From Sulfidibacterium sp964549335 (GTDB lineage Bacteria > Bacteroidota > Bacteroidia > Bacteroidales > F082): a DNA stretch of 46,372 nucleotides. The notes beneath the pieces were generated by a model. That model was not told the origin of the DNA. It saw nothing but the letters and a program-made list of their open reading frames with translations, and made no database searches. Where the stretch lies: assembly GCA_964549335.1 (NCBI GenBank), contig CAZJUQ010000003.1:1-46372 (forward strand), read 5' to 3'. Positions 17,380 through 25,841 of this stretch are shown piece after piece (position 1 is the stretch's first letter; every line of letters begins with the position of its first letter). Made by a program: the position numbers and the translations under genes.

Positions 17380-17958
17380 CTATTTAATTCCCGATTTTTT
17401 AAAAGTGTCGTAGGCTCTTTGTAAAGCATCGCAAAATGCGCGCGAGCTGATTGTTGCTGCTGTTATTGCATCGACATCTCCGCCGTCTTTTTTTACTTTA
17501 AGTTTAAAACCGGAGGGGTTTTTCCCTTTGAATTGGAGCGGGAAATCCGATTTTTTACTGTCGAGTTTGGTTCCCAGTCCGGGTGTCTCTTTCATGTTTA
17601 GTATTGAGGTGTTATATATGGTGCCGTCGGGGAGCAGTCCCACCATAACGTCGATACGTCCTCCGAAACCTTTTTCGGTATAGGTATTTATGGCAACTCC
17701 AATGGTTTTTCCGTTTTTAATTGCAATATTGAATTGTAATGAGTCGTCGCCGTCGGCATCGGGAATTTTCACGGTTTTCAAACTGTCAAAATCGGGTAAT
17801 ACCGCTTTGATGGCTGCTTCTTGCTTTTTCTTTTTTGCAAGAGCAATGGGCTCTTTTGTAATGACATATATTGTGCCGAGAGCCAATGCCGCAACTACTG
17901 CAACCACAAAAAGTGTTACAACCATATTTGTAAAGGTCGATTCTTTTTTAGAAGCCAT
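17380..17958 (-). CDS. rnfG: Rnf complex subunit G, FMN-binding
   Basis: The protein has 192 residues, with one N-terminal membrane helix and a periplasmic FMN-binding domain. The covalent flavin site is visible as DAITAATISSRAFCDAL near the C-terminus, where a Thr in the TAAT(I)S segment should carry FMN through a phosphoester bond. ETPGLGTKL is a second family motif. The subunit passes electrons between RnfD and the other redox centres. It lies between rnfD and rnfE. Confidence 0.95.
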   Translation of the reverse strand: MASKKESTFTNMVVTLFVVAVVAALALGTIYVITKEPIALAKKKKQEAAIKAVLPDFDSLKTVKIPDADGDDSLQFNIAIKNGKTIGVAINTYTEKGFGGRIDVMVGLLPDGTIYNTSILNMKETPGLGTKLDSKKSDFPLQFKGKNPSGFKLKVKKDGGDVDAITAATISSRAFCDALQRAYDTFKKSGIK

Positions 17959-18013
17959 CTTATATGTTTTTTAAATTTTTTATCTTATTTAACATGAGGG
18001 TTAATTATAAAAG

Positions 18014-19021
18014 TCATCTGTTTTGCACATTTGCTTTTGCTCCGAATCTTTTGGGTTTAAATCCCCGGTTTATTAAGGGAACTGCGGAGTTCATCAACAA
18101 AATGGCAAACGAAACACCTTCGGGGTAAGCCCCCCAAATTCTTATCAAAATAGTAAGTAGTCCTATGCCGAAACCGAAAATCAGTTGTCCTCCTTTTGTC
18201 ATGGGTGAGGTAACCATGTCGGTAGCCATAAATATTGCTCCGAGCATCAATCCACCCGTAAGAAGGTGGAACAGGGGGTCGGCATAATGTTGCGGGTCAA
18301 TCAACCATAAAATTCCCGAAAAAACAAATACGGTGAGCAAAACCGAAACAGGTATTTCCCAACTTATTATTTTTTTCCAAAGCATGAATATTCCTCCCAA
18401 TATCAATGCAATAGCCGACACTTCGCCCATAGAGCCGCCCATTTGTCCTAAAAGGCTTTGAACATAATCAGGCAATTGAGGCATAAGGTCGCTCATTGTT
18501 TTTCCTGCGTCGAGACCTTCTTTTACTATACCGAGAGGAGTAGGACCGGTAATAACATCGGTAAGGCCGTTGATTATTGGTGCCGGTTTGGGCCACGATG
18601 TCATTTCAACCGGGAAGGAGATAAGCAAAAACACCCTAGCCACCAGTGCCGGGTTAAAAATGTTTTTTCCCAGTCCTCCGAACGACATTTTTCCTACACC
18701 TATGGCTACCAATGCACCTATAATAATAATCCATGCGGGTAGATTTGAGGGTACGTTAAAAGCCAGCAAGATACCCGTTACCAGTGCCGAGCCGTCGGTA
18801 ATGGTGATATCGCCTTTTATCAAATATTTTTGTATTATCCACTCGAAGAGCAGGCTGAATACCACCGAAAGCGCCAACACCCTTATGGCATTAAATCCGA
18901 AAAAATAGACTGTGACGAGCATGGCGGGAATTAGGGCATATACCACACCGTACATTATTTTTTTGGTGGAATTGTCTCCGTGAATATGAGGAGACCCCGA
19001 TACCGTTAGCATATTCATCAT
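18014..19021 (-). CDS. rnfD: Rnf complex subunit D
   Basis: This 335-residue membrane protein has about eight to ten hydrophobic helices. The start VSGSPHIHGDNSTKKIMY is typical of RnfD/NqrB. The covalent FMN site is TGPTPLG (about residue 160), replacing the common SGATPL and retaining the Thr. A second conserved segment is FMATDMVTSPMTKGGQLIFG. The start is given at the first ATG, though the next Met one codon later plus one is equally possible. It belongs to the rnf operon. Confidence 0.95.
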   Translation of the reverse strand: MMNMLTVSGSPHIHGDNSTKKIMYGVVYALIPAMLVTVYFFGFNAIRVLALSVVFSLLFEWIIQKYLIKGDITITDGSALVTGILLAFNVPSNLPAWIIIIGALVAIGVGKMSFGGLGKNIFNPALVARVFLLISFPVEMTSWPKPAPIINGLTDVITGPTPLGIVKEGLDAGKTMSDLMPQLPDYVQSLLGQMGGSMGEVSAIALILGGIFMLWKKIISWEIPVSVLLTVFVFSGILWLIDPQHYADPLFHLLTGGLMLGAIFMATDMVTSPMTKGGQLIFGFGIGLLTILIRIWGAYPEGVSFAILLMNSAVPLINRGFKPKRFGAKANVQNR

Positions 19022-19060
19022 GCGATTATTTTCTTGTTAAAAAAATCTTTATCAATTTCA

Positions 19061-20401
19061 TTATTTTGCATTTCTTGCTCTTATCAAAGCTCCGACTTTG
19101 GCTTTTCCCAAACGCAAATAGTCTAAAAGAGGGATATTAGCGGGACAAGTATATTGGCACGAGCCGCATTCGATGCAATCCATAATTTTTTCTTTTTCGG
19201 CCTCTTCGAAGCGTTTGGTACGGGCATATCTCGAAAGTAGATACGGCTCCAGTCCCATGGGGCAAACGTAAGTGCATTTTGAGCAGCGGATGCACGGGCT
19301 TTCGGGTTTTCGCGACGATTCTTCCTTTTTCATCAACAAGATGCCGGAAGACCCTTTTACAACCGGAATATCTGTATTTAACAATGCTTTTCCCATCATA
19401 GGTCCGCCGCTTATGATTTTTCCCGTATTTTCGGGGAGACCTTCGGCGGCATCAATAAGTTCTTTTACGGGAGTTCCTACACGGACTTTGAAGTTTGAAG
19501 GTTTTTTTACGGCTTTTCCCGTAACGGTTACAATACGCTCTATCAGGGGTTTGTTTTTCAATACCGCTTCGTAAACGGCAAATACCGTTCCTACGTTTTG
19601 TACCACGCATCCTACTTCAATGGGCAGTTTTCCCGAAGGGACTTCCCTGCCTGTAACGGCTTTTATCAACTGTTTTTCGCCTCCTTGGGGGTATTTCACC
19701 TTTAGAGGTTGAACCGAAATTCCATCATGTTTTTTCGAAAGTTCGGTAAGGTGGTTTATTGCATCGGGTTTGTTGTTTTCTATACCGATTATTGCTTTTG
19801 AAACTCCCAATGCTTTCATCAGTATTTTTGTTCCCACCAATATTTCGTCACCTTTTTCGAGCATTAACCTGTGGTCGGAGGTAAGATATGGTTCGCATTC
19901 AACACCGTTTATTAAAAGGTATTCGGCTTTTTTTCCGGGGGGAACCATAAGTTTGACATGAGTGGGAAATGTGGCGCCACCCATGCCCACAATGCCGGCT
20001 TTTTTGACTTTATCGATTATTTCTTGAGCCGTAAGATCGAAACCTGTAATCAGTTCTTCGGAACGGTCTATCTCTTCCATCCATTCGTCGCCTTCCACGT
20101 TAATGATAGCTGCCGGGCGTCTGAAACCTGAAGAATCGACCACATTGTCGATTTTCAAAACCGTTCCCGAAACGGGCGAATGAACATTTGCCGAGATAAA
20201 CGACGATGCTTCGCCGATAAGTTGTCCGGTTTTTACGGTATCGCCTCTTTTCACCAATGGTTTGGAAGGGGCACCGAGGTTTTGCCCGAAAGGTACCGTT
20301 ACCTGTTTTGGCACGGGCAATTCTTCAATGGGAATGTTTGCCGACAGTTTTTGTTCTGCCGGATGAACACCCCCCAATGCAAAAGTCTTTAAAATCCCCA
20401 T
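19061..20401 (-). CDS. rnfC: Rnf complex subunit C, NADH/FMN and 4Fe-4S subunit
   Basis: This 446-residue soluble subunit receives or donates electrons at NAD. The N-terminal GGVHPAEQKLSANIPIEELP is the usual RnfC lead. The glycine-rich GIVGMGGATFPTHVK (about residue 136) belongs to the Nuo51-like FMN/NADH domain. Two 4Fe-4S motifs close the protein: CIRCSKCTYVCP and CIECGSCQYTCP. Length and motifs are complete. It lies 33 bases after rnfB. Confidence 0.96.
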   Translation of the reverse strand: MGILKTFALGGVHPAEQKLSANIPIEELPVPKQVTVPFGQNLGAPSKPLVKRGDTVKTGQLIGEASSFISANVHSPVSGTVLKIDNVVDSSGFRRPAAIINVEGDEWMEEIDRSEELITGFDLTAQEIIDKVKKAGIVGMGGATFPTHVKLMVPPGKKAEYLLINGVECEPYLTSDHRLMLEKGDEILVGTKILMKALGVSKAIIGIENNKPDAINHLTELSKKHDGISVQPLKVKYPQGGEKQLIKAVTGREVPSGKLPIEVGCVVQNVGTVFAVYEAVLKNKPLIERIVTVTGKAVKKPSNFKVRVGTPVKELIDAAEGLPENTGKIISGGPMMGKALLNTDIPVVKGSSGILLMKKEESSRKPESPCIRCSKCTYVCPMGLEPYLLSRYARTKRFEEAEKEKIMDCIECGSCQYTCPANIPLLDYLRLGKAKVGALIRARNAK

Positions 20402-20434
20402 TTTGTTTTGGATTTCTAATGATATAAATTGCTG

Positions 20435-21370
20435 TTACACTTTGTTTTCTTTTGTTGTTCCGGTATTAACCTTAAGTTCAACGGGTTTGGTTTCCGTTGA
20501 TACGACCTTTTTTGTTTGTTCAGCTGCCGGTTTGGGTTTTCTCGGTTTAAAGTTTACCTCCCAGATGGCTGTTGTGGGACAAACTTCAACACATTTCCGG
20601 CAGAGTGTACATTTTTCGAAGTCGATATAAGCGAGGAAGCTTGTTATGGTAATGGCGTCGAATTTGCAAACTTTCTCGCACTTGCCGCATCCAATACAAG
20701 CCACTGCGCAATTTTTCTTTGCCGGGGCGCCCTTTTCTTTGTTTACGCACGAGACAAAAATACGTCTCTCTTTGGGTCCCCGTTTGCGCAGTTCGATAAT
20801 ATCGCGCGGGCATGCTTCCACACAGGCACCGCAAGCCGTACAGTTGTCGTCAACAACGGGTAAACCCGTTTCGGGATTCATATGTATGGCATCGAACTCA
20901 CAGGCATCAACACAGTCGCCCAAACCCAAACATCCGTACATGCAGCCGCCTTCCCCCGAATAGAGGGCATGGGCAAAAGCACACGACGTGGCGCCTTCGT
21001 ATTTTACCTTTTGGGGAGAGTTGGCATGCGAACCGTTGCAGCGTACCACGGCAATCATGGGGTCTTTGGCTTCTATTTCCAATCCCAGTATATTGCCTAC
21101 TTTTTGCATTACCTCGTTACCGCCAACGGGGCAGAAAAGTCCTTCGAGGTTATGTTCTTCTTTGGCTTTTTTTGCCGTGGCTTCGGCAAACGCCCTGCAT
21201 CCCGGAAATCCGCAACCACCGCAATTGGCCGATGGCAATGCCTCTTCCACCTCATCTATCTTCGGGTCTTCATATACTTTAAATTTGTTTGCAACAAAAT
21301 AAAGTATTACTGCGGAAATTAATCCCAGTGCCCCAAGTGCTATTGTCGAAATAATTATTATGTTATTCAC
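20435..21370 (-). CDS. rnfB: Rnf complex subunit B, ferredoxin-like electron entry subunit
   Basis: This 311-residue first gene of the rnf operon starts with a GTG (MNNIIIISTIALGALGL). One N-terminal membrane helix is followed by the Fe-S domain CGGCGFPGCRAFA and then several ferredoxin-type clusters, including CTACGACVEACPRD, CIGCGKCEKVCKFD and CTLCRKCVEVCPTT. RnfB takes electrons from reduced ferredoxin. The C-terminal tail (about 275-311) is a charged, Thr/Lys-rich extension. An operator-like repeat cluster lies 140-185 bases upstream. Confidence 0.96.
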   Translation of the reverse strand: MNNIIIISTIALGALGLISAVILYFVANKFKVYEDPKIDEVEEALPSANCGGCGFPGCRAFAEATAKKAKEEHNLEGLFCPVGGNEVMQKVGNILGLEIEAKDPMIAVVRCNGSHANSPQKVKYEGATSCAFAHALYSGEGGCMYGCLGLGDCVDACEFDAIHMNPETGLPVVDDNCTACGACVEACPRDIIELRKRGPKERRIFVSCVNKEKGAPAKKNCAVACIGCGKCEKVCKFDAITITSFLAYIDFEKCTLCRKCVEVCPTTAIWEVNFKPRKPKPAAEQTKKVVSTETKPVELKVNTGTTKENKV

Positions 21371-21425
21371 AAATAAACTGTTTTATTGTTTGTTAATTCA
21401 ACCATACTCTTTGAGAGCAACCGCA

Positions 21426-21433
21426 CAAAATTA
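21426..21433 (-). promoter_or_regulatory. Candidate -7 element for the rnf operon
   Basis: The minus strand reads TAATTTTG, fitting TAnnTTTG, 55 bases upstream of the rnfB GTG. No convincing -33 element lies at the right distance, so the promoter assignment is tentative. Confidence 0.4.
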
Positions 21434-21509
21434 AAATTTTTATTGTTATCGCATTTTTAATTCCTTTTCTTTTGTTGCTTGTATAAAGCCTTGAAAATAA
21501 GATTAAAAA

Positions 21510-21555
21510 CTGTTAAACGGTTAATATTAAAGAGGGTTGTTAAATGTGTTAAACG
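21510..21555. promoter_or_regulatory. TGTTAAA repeat cluster upstream of rnfB, possible Rex-type sites
   Basis: TGTTAAACG occurs at 21511-21519 and 21547-21555, and TGTTAAATG at 21538-21546 directly abuts the latter. The first copy is part of CTGTTAA-ACGG-TTAATAT (21510-21527), which matches 11 of the 14 defined positions of TTGTTAA-N4-TTAACAA. The second begins with a perfect TTGTTAA half-site (21537-21543). The cluster is non-coding and faces rnfB. The match is much weaker than at pta and ptb. The rest of the 21371-21925 gap shows no gene I can support. Confidence 0.35.
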
Positions 21556-21925
21556 TTTGCTGTTCAGTAGATAAACCTTTCAATTAGAATTAATATAAAT
21601 TGGTTTTTTGCTTCTTATTTAGAAACATTTAAAAAAGTACATATATTTATTTTTTGTTATATAAAAACAGAAAAGGTGTATGAAACCCGGTGTTTTTTCA
21701 CTTGAATATGTATAAATAGAGGACAAAAGGAGGGTAAGCGGGTAAATTTTGTAAAAGTGGAAATATTGGAAAAATTTTCCGTAAAGGTTTTAATAAAAAA
21801 GTGCGACCATTACCTTAGTTTATATATTTATTGTTTGGATTAGTGTATGTTTCGCCGGTGCTTTAATGGGCGGTAAGACTTTAGCGAGATGGTGCGGCCA
21901 ATTCAATTTTTCAGGATATGATTTT

Positions 21926-22243
21926 TTATCCTATGAAATATGCTCCTGCAAAGCCTACAGCGGACCCGAGAACGGCTGACATTATTGTAATGGGAATTAC
22001 GGCTTTTTTATCTTCGGCAACCACCATAAACAAAACAGGAACAGCAGAAATTTCAGCAATAATCAATCCTTTCAGCCAGGGTGCCACATCCCACGAAACA
22101 AAAGGAATAATCAGTCCTAAAACTACCCAGTGAAAAAAGGCCGACAGATTAGCGTATTTATCCATTTTTTTAACAAGCATGGGAATAACGTCAATTATTC
22201 CCGCTATTGTTCCTATTAGTAGTGCTATTAAAATTTTGCTCAT
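21926..22243 (-). CDS. Small hydrophobic membrane protein of unknown function
   Basis: This encodes 105 residues, nearly all hydrophobic, with three to four predicted membrane helices: ILIALLIGTIAGIIDVIPML, FHWVVLGLIIPFVSWDVAPW, a helix around IIAEISAVPVLFMVV, and a final ITIMSAVLGSAVGFAGAYFIG. A charged KKMDKY loop follows the first helix. I do not recognise a named family. The even hydrophobicity and clean start MSKILIALLIGT suggest a real gene rather than a chance frame. It stands alone between rnfB and the acetyltransferase-like gene. Confidence 0.7.
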   Translation of the reverse strand: MSKILIALLIGTIAGIIDVIPMLVKKMDKYANLSAFFHWVVLGLIIPFVSWDVAPWLKGLIIAEISAVPVLFMVVAEDKKAVIPITIMSAVLGSAVGFAGAYFIG

Positions 22244-22600
22244 TGTTACTTCTGTTAATTATAAATTCATTTTTTCAGGTTTATTCCAAGTCCGGTTACT
22301 CAATGGTTGGCATAAGCAACGGATGCCGGCATTTTGTGCCAAAGTTTTCGTGACTTTTCACGGTGCGTTTTCAAAAATAAGAAAAATTTTACTGTTATTT
22401 TGTTTTTTGTCGTTTGAATTTGCACATGCCTCCGGCAAATATCCCGATGTGAGAGGAGCAGGGAGATTGAGGGAACAGGGCGGAATTATTTTTTTCTTTT
22501 AAGCAAAAAATCACGGATATCCATATCAATTTTTTTCTGCTGCCGGTTATTTTGTTTGGTTTTGATTTCTACAACGGTTGAAAAACTGCTGTATTTACCG
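22244..22600. other. Non-coding gap, no feature recognised
   Basis: I see no supported gene, promoter motif or hairpin here. Reading frames on the plus strand lack family similarity and are probably chance. Confidence 0.5.
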
Positions 22601-23710
22601 CTACAATTTTTTTACAAAAGCTCTTCGCCTTTTATGTTGGATATGTTTATAGCTTTTCCAGTGGGCTATCCCTTTTTGGTTTGTTTCGAACATGCCTGTT
22701 GTTTCCACGAATTTAATACCGTTTTCGATAATTGCGTGTTGGAGTTCGTTTATTAAAATGGCGGGAAGACCCAATTTTTGATAATCGGGGTCAACACCGG
22801 TGAGCAGCAGGTCCATAACTTCGGGGTTGTTCATTGCTTTTACTATATGTATAAATCCGAAGGGGAAGAGTTTTCCCTTTGCTTTTTGCATGGCTTCGGA
22901 AAGACTTGGCAGCCCCACAATAAATGCTACGAGTTTGCCTTCTTTTTTTATAACCACAATATATTTCGGGTTTAGCACTTTAAAATATTTTGACGCGAGG
23001 GAATCTATCAGGTCGTCGGGGAATGGCGCTACATACGGCAGTTCGGCAAAAGCCTTGTTTAACAGGTGAAAAACGTCCCTGAGATAGACTTTCATATCGT
23101 TTTTGCTTTTAAAATGCACCACTTCAAGGTTGTTGCGTTTTTTTATCAAATCGGCAAGGCGTTGTGCTTTTTCGGGTATCTCTTCTATTGTAAGTCGAAA
23201 TTCCACCCAGTCGTTCTCTTTTTTATAACCCAGTTTCTCTATATGTTTTTGATAGTAGGGATAATGATATACCGAGGCTATTGATGGTAAAAAATCGAAT
23301 CCTTCAATTAACAGTCCCTGGTTGTCGATATTTGTAAATCCCAAAGGTCCGTGAACAAACTCCATACCCCGTTCCTTGAGCCAGTTTTCGGCGGTTTCGA
23401 ACAACAGTTTCGATACTTTGGGGTCGTCGATAAACTCAACACGCGAGAAACGTCCGAATTTTTTACCTGTTTTTTCGTTATAAAGTTTGTTGATAATGGC
23501 ACCAATGCGTCCCACACATTTGCCGTTTTGCCATATTGTCCAAAAACCGGCATCGCAAAACCTGAAAGCCGGATTATGATTTTTGTCCAGTTGTTTTATT
23601 TCGTCGGCTTTAATTGGCGGTACCCAATAGGCACTCTCTTTATATAAGTCGAACTGAAAATTAACAAAATCGCGAATGTCCTTTTTTGTTTTTACTTCAC
23701 GTACTTCCAT
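22601..23710 (-). CDS. GNAT-fold acetyltransferase-like protein
   Basis: This encodes 369 residues, beginning MEVREVKTKKDIRDFVNFQF. Features include YWVPPIKADEIKQLDKNHNP, then GRIGAIINKLYNEK and EFVHGPLGFTNIDNQGLLIEGF. In the C-terminal half, LTGVDPDYQKLGLPAILINE has the GNAT-like acetyl-CoA binding shape (Q-x-x-G-L/G). This family is widespread in Bacteroidota and usually annotated as GNAT or hypothetical, and its acceptor is unknown. It has its own -7 box at 23735-23742 and no operon partner. Confidence 0.75.
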   Translation of the reverse strand: MEVREVKTKKDIRDFVNFQFDLYKESAYWVPPIKADEIKQLDKNHNPAFRFCDAGFWTIWQNGKCVGRIGAIINKLYNEKTGKKFGRFSRVEFIDDPKVSKLLFETAENWLKERGMEFVHGPLGFTNIDNQGLLIEGFDFLPSIASVYHYPYYQKHIEKLGYKKENDWVEFRLTIEEIPEKAQRLADLIKKRNNLEVVHFKSKNDMKVYLRDVFHLLNKAFAELPYVAPFPDDLIDSLASKYFKVLNPKYIVVIKKEGKLVAFIVGLPSLSEAMQKAKGKLFPFGFIHIVKAMNNPEVMDLLLTGVDPDYQKLGLPAILINELQHAIIENGIKFVETTGMFETNQKGIAHWKSYKHIQHKRRRAFVKKL

Positions 23711-24025
23711 GAAACTCTGTTTTTTTGAATGTCACAAATGTAAAACATTAATTTGAAATGAGAAGATATTCGAAATTTATTTGGTTTTAGCCGCGAAAAG
23801 TGTTGCCCACGTGTTGTTAAAAGTCAAAAAAGAATATGGAATTTTGGCGGCTATGTTATTTATTAGCGGTGTAAAGAGTTCCGTAAGTTATGACTGCCTT
23901 TAAAAGAGTGTCGCCGGTTTTTGATTTTTGCCGGATAATTTGTTTTTAATCCGTTAAGCAGGGAAAAACGGGGTTGTTTTTACGTCTGACAATGGAGTGT
24001 TGTCAGTCGGTTTGTTTCAGTGTGG
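23711..24025. other. Intergenic gap with -7 box and an inverted repeat
   Basis: The minus strand at 23735-23742 reads TACATTTG, an exact TAnnTTTG, 25 bases upstream of the acetyltransferase-like gene. CTGACAA at 23986-23992 pairs with TTGTCAG at 24000-24006 around a 7-base loop, downstream of yqeY. It lacks a T-run on the minus strand, so it is only a weak terminator candidate. No gene is seen. Confidence 0.45.
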
Positions 24026-24475
24026 TTATCCGTTTAGCAGTTTTTTTACCAGAACCGAAATGGTACGGTTATCGGCTTTACCGGCAAGTTGTTTTGATGC
24101 TATACCCATTACCTTTCCCATCTCTTTAATGGATGTGGCGCCGGTGTCGTCAATAATTTTTTTGATAATTGGTTCCAGTTCTTCTTCCGAGAGCTGTTCC
24201 GGCAAGAATTTTTCAATTACGGCAGCTTGTTTTTCTTCAACTTCTGCTAATTCGTCGCGGTTTTGTTGACGGTAGATAGCGGCCGATTCTTTACGTTGTT
24301 TTACCAGTTTTTGCAATAGTTTTATTTCGGTTTCTCCGGTGATTTCACCTCCTTTTCCGCTGGTTTTTTCCAGGAGGATTGCCGATTTGATAGCTCTTAA
24401 TGCTTCGAGTGCCACTCTGTTTTTTGCACGCATTGCCGTTTTAATTTCTTCCAATACTTTTTTTTCCAGATCCAT
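24026..24475 (-). CDS. yqeY: GatB/YqeY domain protein
   Basis: This 149-residue, highly charged helical protein is of the YqeY family, which resembles the tail domain of GatB, the tRNA-dependent amidotransferase subunit. Signatures are MDLEKKVLEEIKTAMRAKN, then ALRAIKSAI and KQRKESAAIYRQQNRDELAE, and MGKVMGIASKQLAGKADN near the end. I chose the ATG at 24475. Sixteen further upstream codons would overlap ackA. It lies 8 bases after the ackA stop, an operon position. Its exact biochemical role is not established. Confidence 0.92.
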   Translation of the reverse strand: MDLEKKVLEEIKTAMRAKNRVALEALRAIKSAILLEKTSGKGGEITGETEIKLLQKLVKQRKESAAIYRQQNRDELAEVEEKQAAVIEKFLPEQLSEEELEPIIKKIIDDTGATSIKEMGKVMGIASKQLAGKADNRTISVLVKKLLNG

Positions 24476-24482
24476 AGCTTTA

Positions 24483-25685
24483 TTATTTATTAGATTCAAC
24501 GATTTCGTATGTGTCCTTAGCAATCATAAGTTCTTCTTTTGTTGGTACAATGAGTACTTTTACTTTGGAATCGGGTGCGGACAATATAGTCTCTTTACCT
24601 CTTATATTCTCTTTTTCCTTGTCCGTTTTAATTCCCAGAAATTCCAATCCCGCCAAAATACTTTTTCTTGTCCGGATGTCGTTTTCGCCTATACCACCCG
24701 TAAAGACGAGAATATCGAAACCTTCGAGAGCCGCCGCATAAGCGCCTATATATTTTTTAACTCTGTAAGCAAACATGTCGAGTGCCACTTTGGCGCGGTG
24801 ATTTCCCGCTTTTGCGGCATTTTCAATATCGCGCATATCCGACGAAACTCCCGATATTCCAAGCATTCCCGAGAATTTATTAATCAAAATCCTTGTGTAG
24901 TTGATACTTGTTTTCTCTTTTTCGGCTATAAACAGGAGTGTTCCCGGGTCGATATCTCCGGTACGAGTGCCCATAATCAAACCTTCGGTGGGAGTCATTC
25001 CCATGGAGGTATCGAACGATTTACCATATTTAATTGCCGTGACGGAAGAGCCGTTACCGAGGTGGCAAGTGATTATTTTTTGTTTTTTAATGTCGGCATT
25101 TAGTATTTCGCAAGCCCGCGATGAAACGTATTTGTGGCTTGTGCCGTGAAAACCGTAACGTCTAACCTTGTATTTTTCGTACAAAACATAAGGTATTCCG
25201 TAAAGGTAAACATGCTCGGGCATTGTTTGGTGAAAAGCGGTATCGAAAACCCCCACTTGAGGCACTTCGGGAAGAAGTTGTGTCATGGCATAAATACCTT
25301 TGAGGTTCGGCGGGTTGTGCAACGGGGCAAGTTCGGTTGATTTTTCCAGAGCTTTTACAACCTCTTCGGTAATAAGTACACTGCCGCTAAACTCTTCGGC
25401 CGCATGAACCACGCGGTGTCCTACGGCATTTATCTCGTTAAGATCTTTCAAGCTGCCGTACTCTTTGCTTATCAACACTCCGAGCAGGTACTCTATTCCT
25501 TGCTGGTGGTCGAGTATTTCGCCTTCTATTTTCTCTTCCAGTCCGTCGTTACGCCAATGTTTTATAGCACTGCCTTTGAGTCCTATTTTTTCAACCAAAC
25601 CTTTTGCCAAAACCTCGGCTTTTGGCATGTCGAAAAGCTCATATTTTATTGATGAACTGCCGCAATTTATTACTATGATTTTCAT
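24483..25685 (-). CDS. ackA: Acetate kinase
   Basis: The 400-residue, ASKHA-fold kinase makes ATP from acetyl phosphate. Signatures are VINCGSSSIKYELFD at the N-terminus, VGVFDTAFHQTMPEH, YGFHGTSHKYVS, CHLGNGSSVTAIKYGKS, GLIMGTRTGDIDPG and the nucleotide-binding LVFTGGIGEND. The length is normal for AckA. It follows the dehydrogenase-like gene by 156 bases rather than pta directly, so the pta-ackA pair is interrupted. The 156-base gap shows no clear -7 box. Confidence 0.97.
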   Translation of the reverse strand: MKIIVINCGSSSIKYELFDMPKAEVLAKGLVEKIGLKGSAIKHWRNDGLEEKIEGEILDHQQGIEYLLGVLISKEYGSLKDLNEINAVGHRVVHAAEEFSGSVLITEEVVKALEKSTELAPLHNPPNLKGIYAMTQLLPEVPQVGVFDTAFHQTMPEHVYLYGIPYVLYEKYKVRRYGFHGTSHKYVSSRACEILNADIKKQKIITCHLGNGSSVTAIKYGKSFDTSMGMTPTEGLIMGTRTGDIDPGTLLFIAEKEKTSINYTRILINKFSGMLGISGVSSDMRDIENAAKAGNHRAKVALDMFAYRVKKYIGAYAAALEGFDILVFTGGIGENDIRTRKSILAGLEFLGIKTDKEKENIRGKETILSAPDSKVKVLIVPTKEELMIAKDTYEIVESNK

Positions 25686-25841
25686 CTCTCTTTTTTTTGT
25701 AAATTTTAAAATATAAAGCCGCTGCGTGATTTCAGCACGTTTTAAAACAGCTTTGTTTCAATACGGATTTTATAACCGCTGTATGAAATGTAATACGATT
25801 AGTAAAATTCATATCCGTAATTGTTTTGTTTTTTTTCTGTG

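Noticed and set aside
25686..25841. Rex-type site upstream of ackA
   Set aside because: The best candidate (GTGTTAA-TGTA-TTATTGC) matches only the left half, so it does not stand out from AT-rich background.
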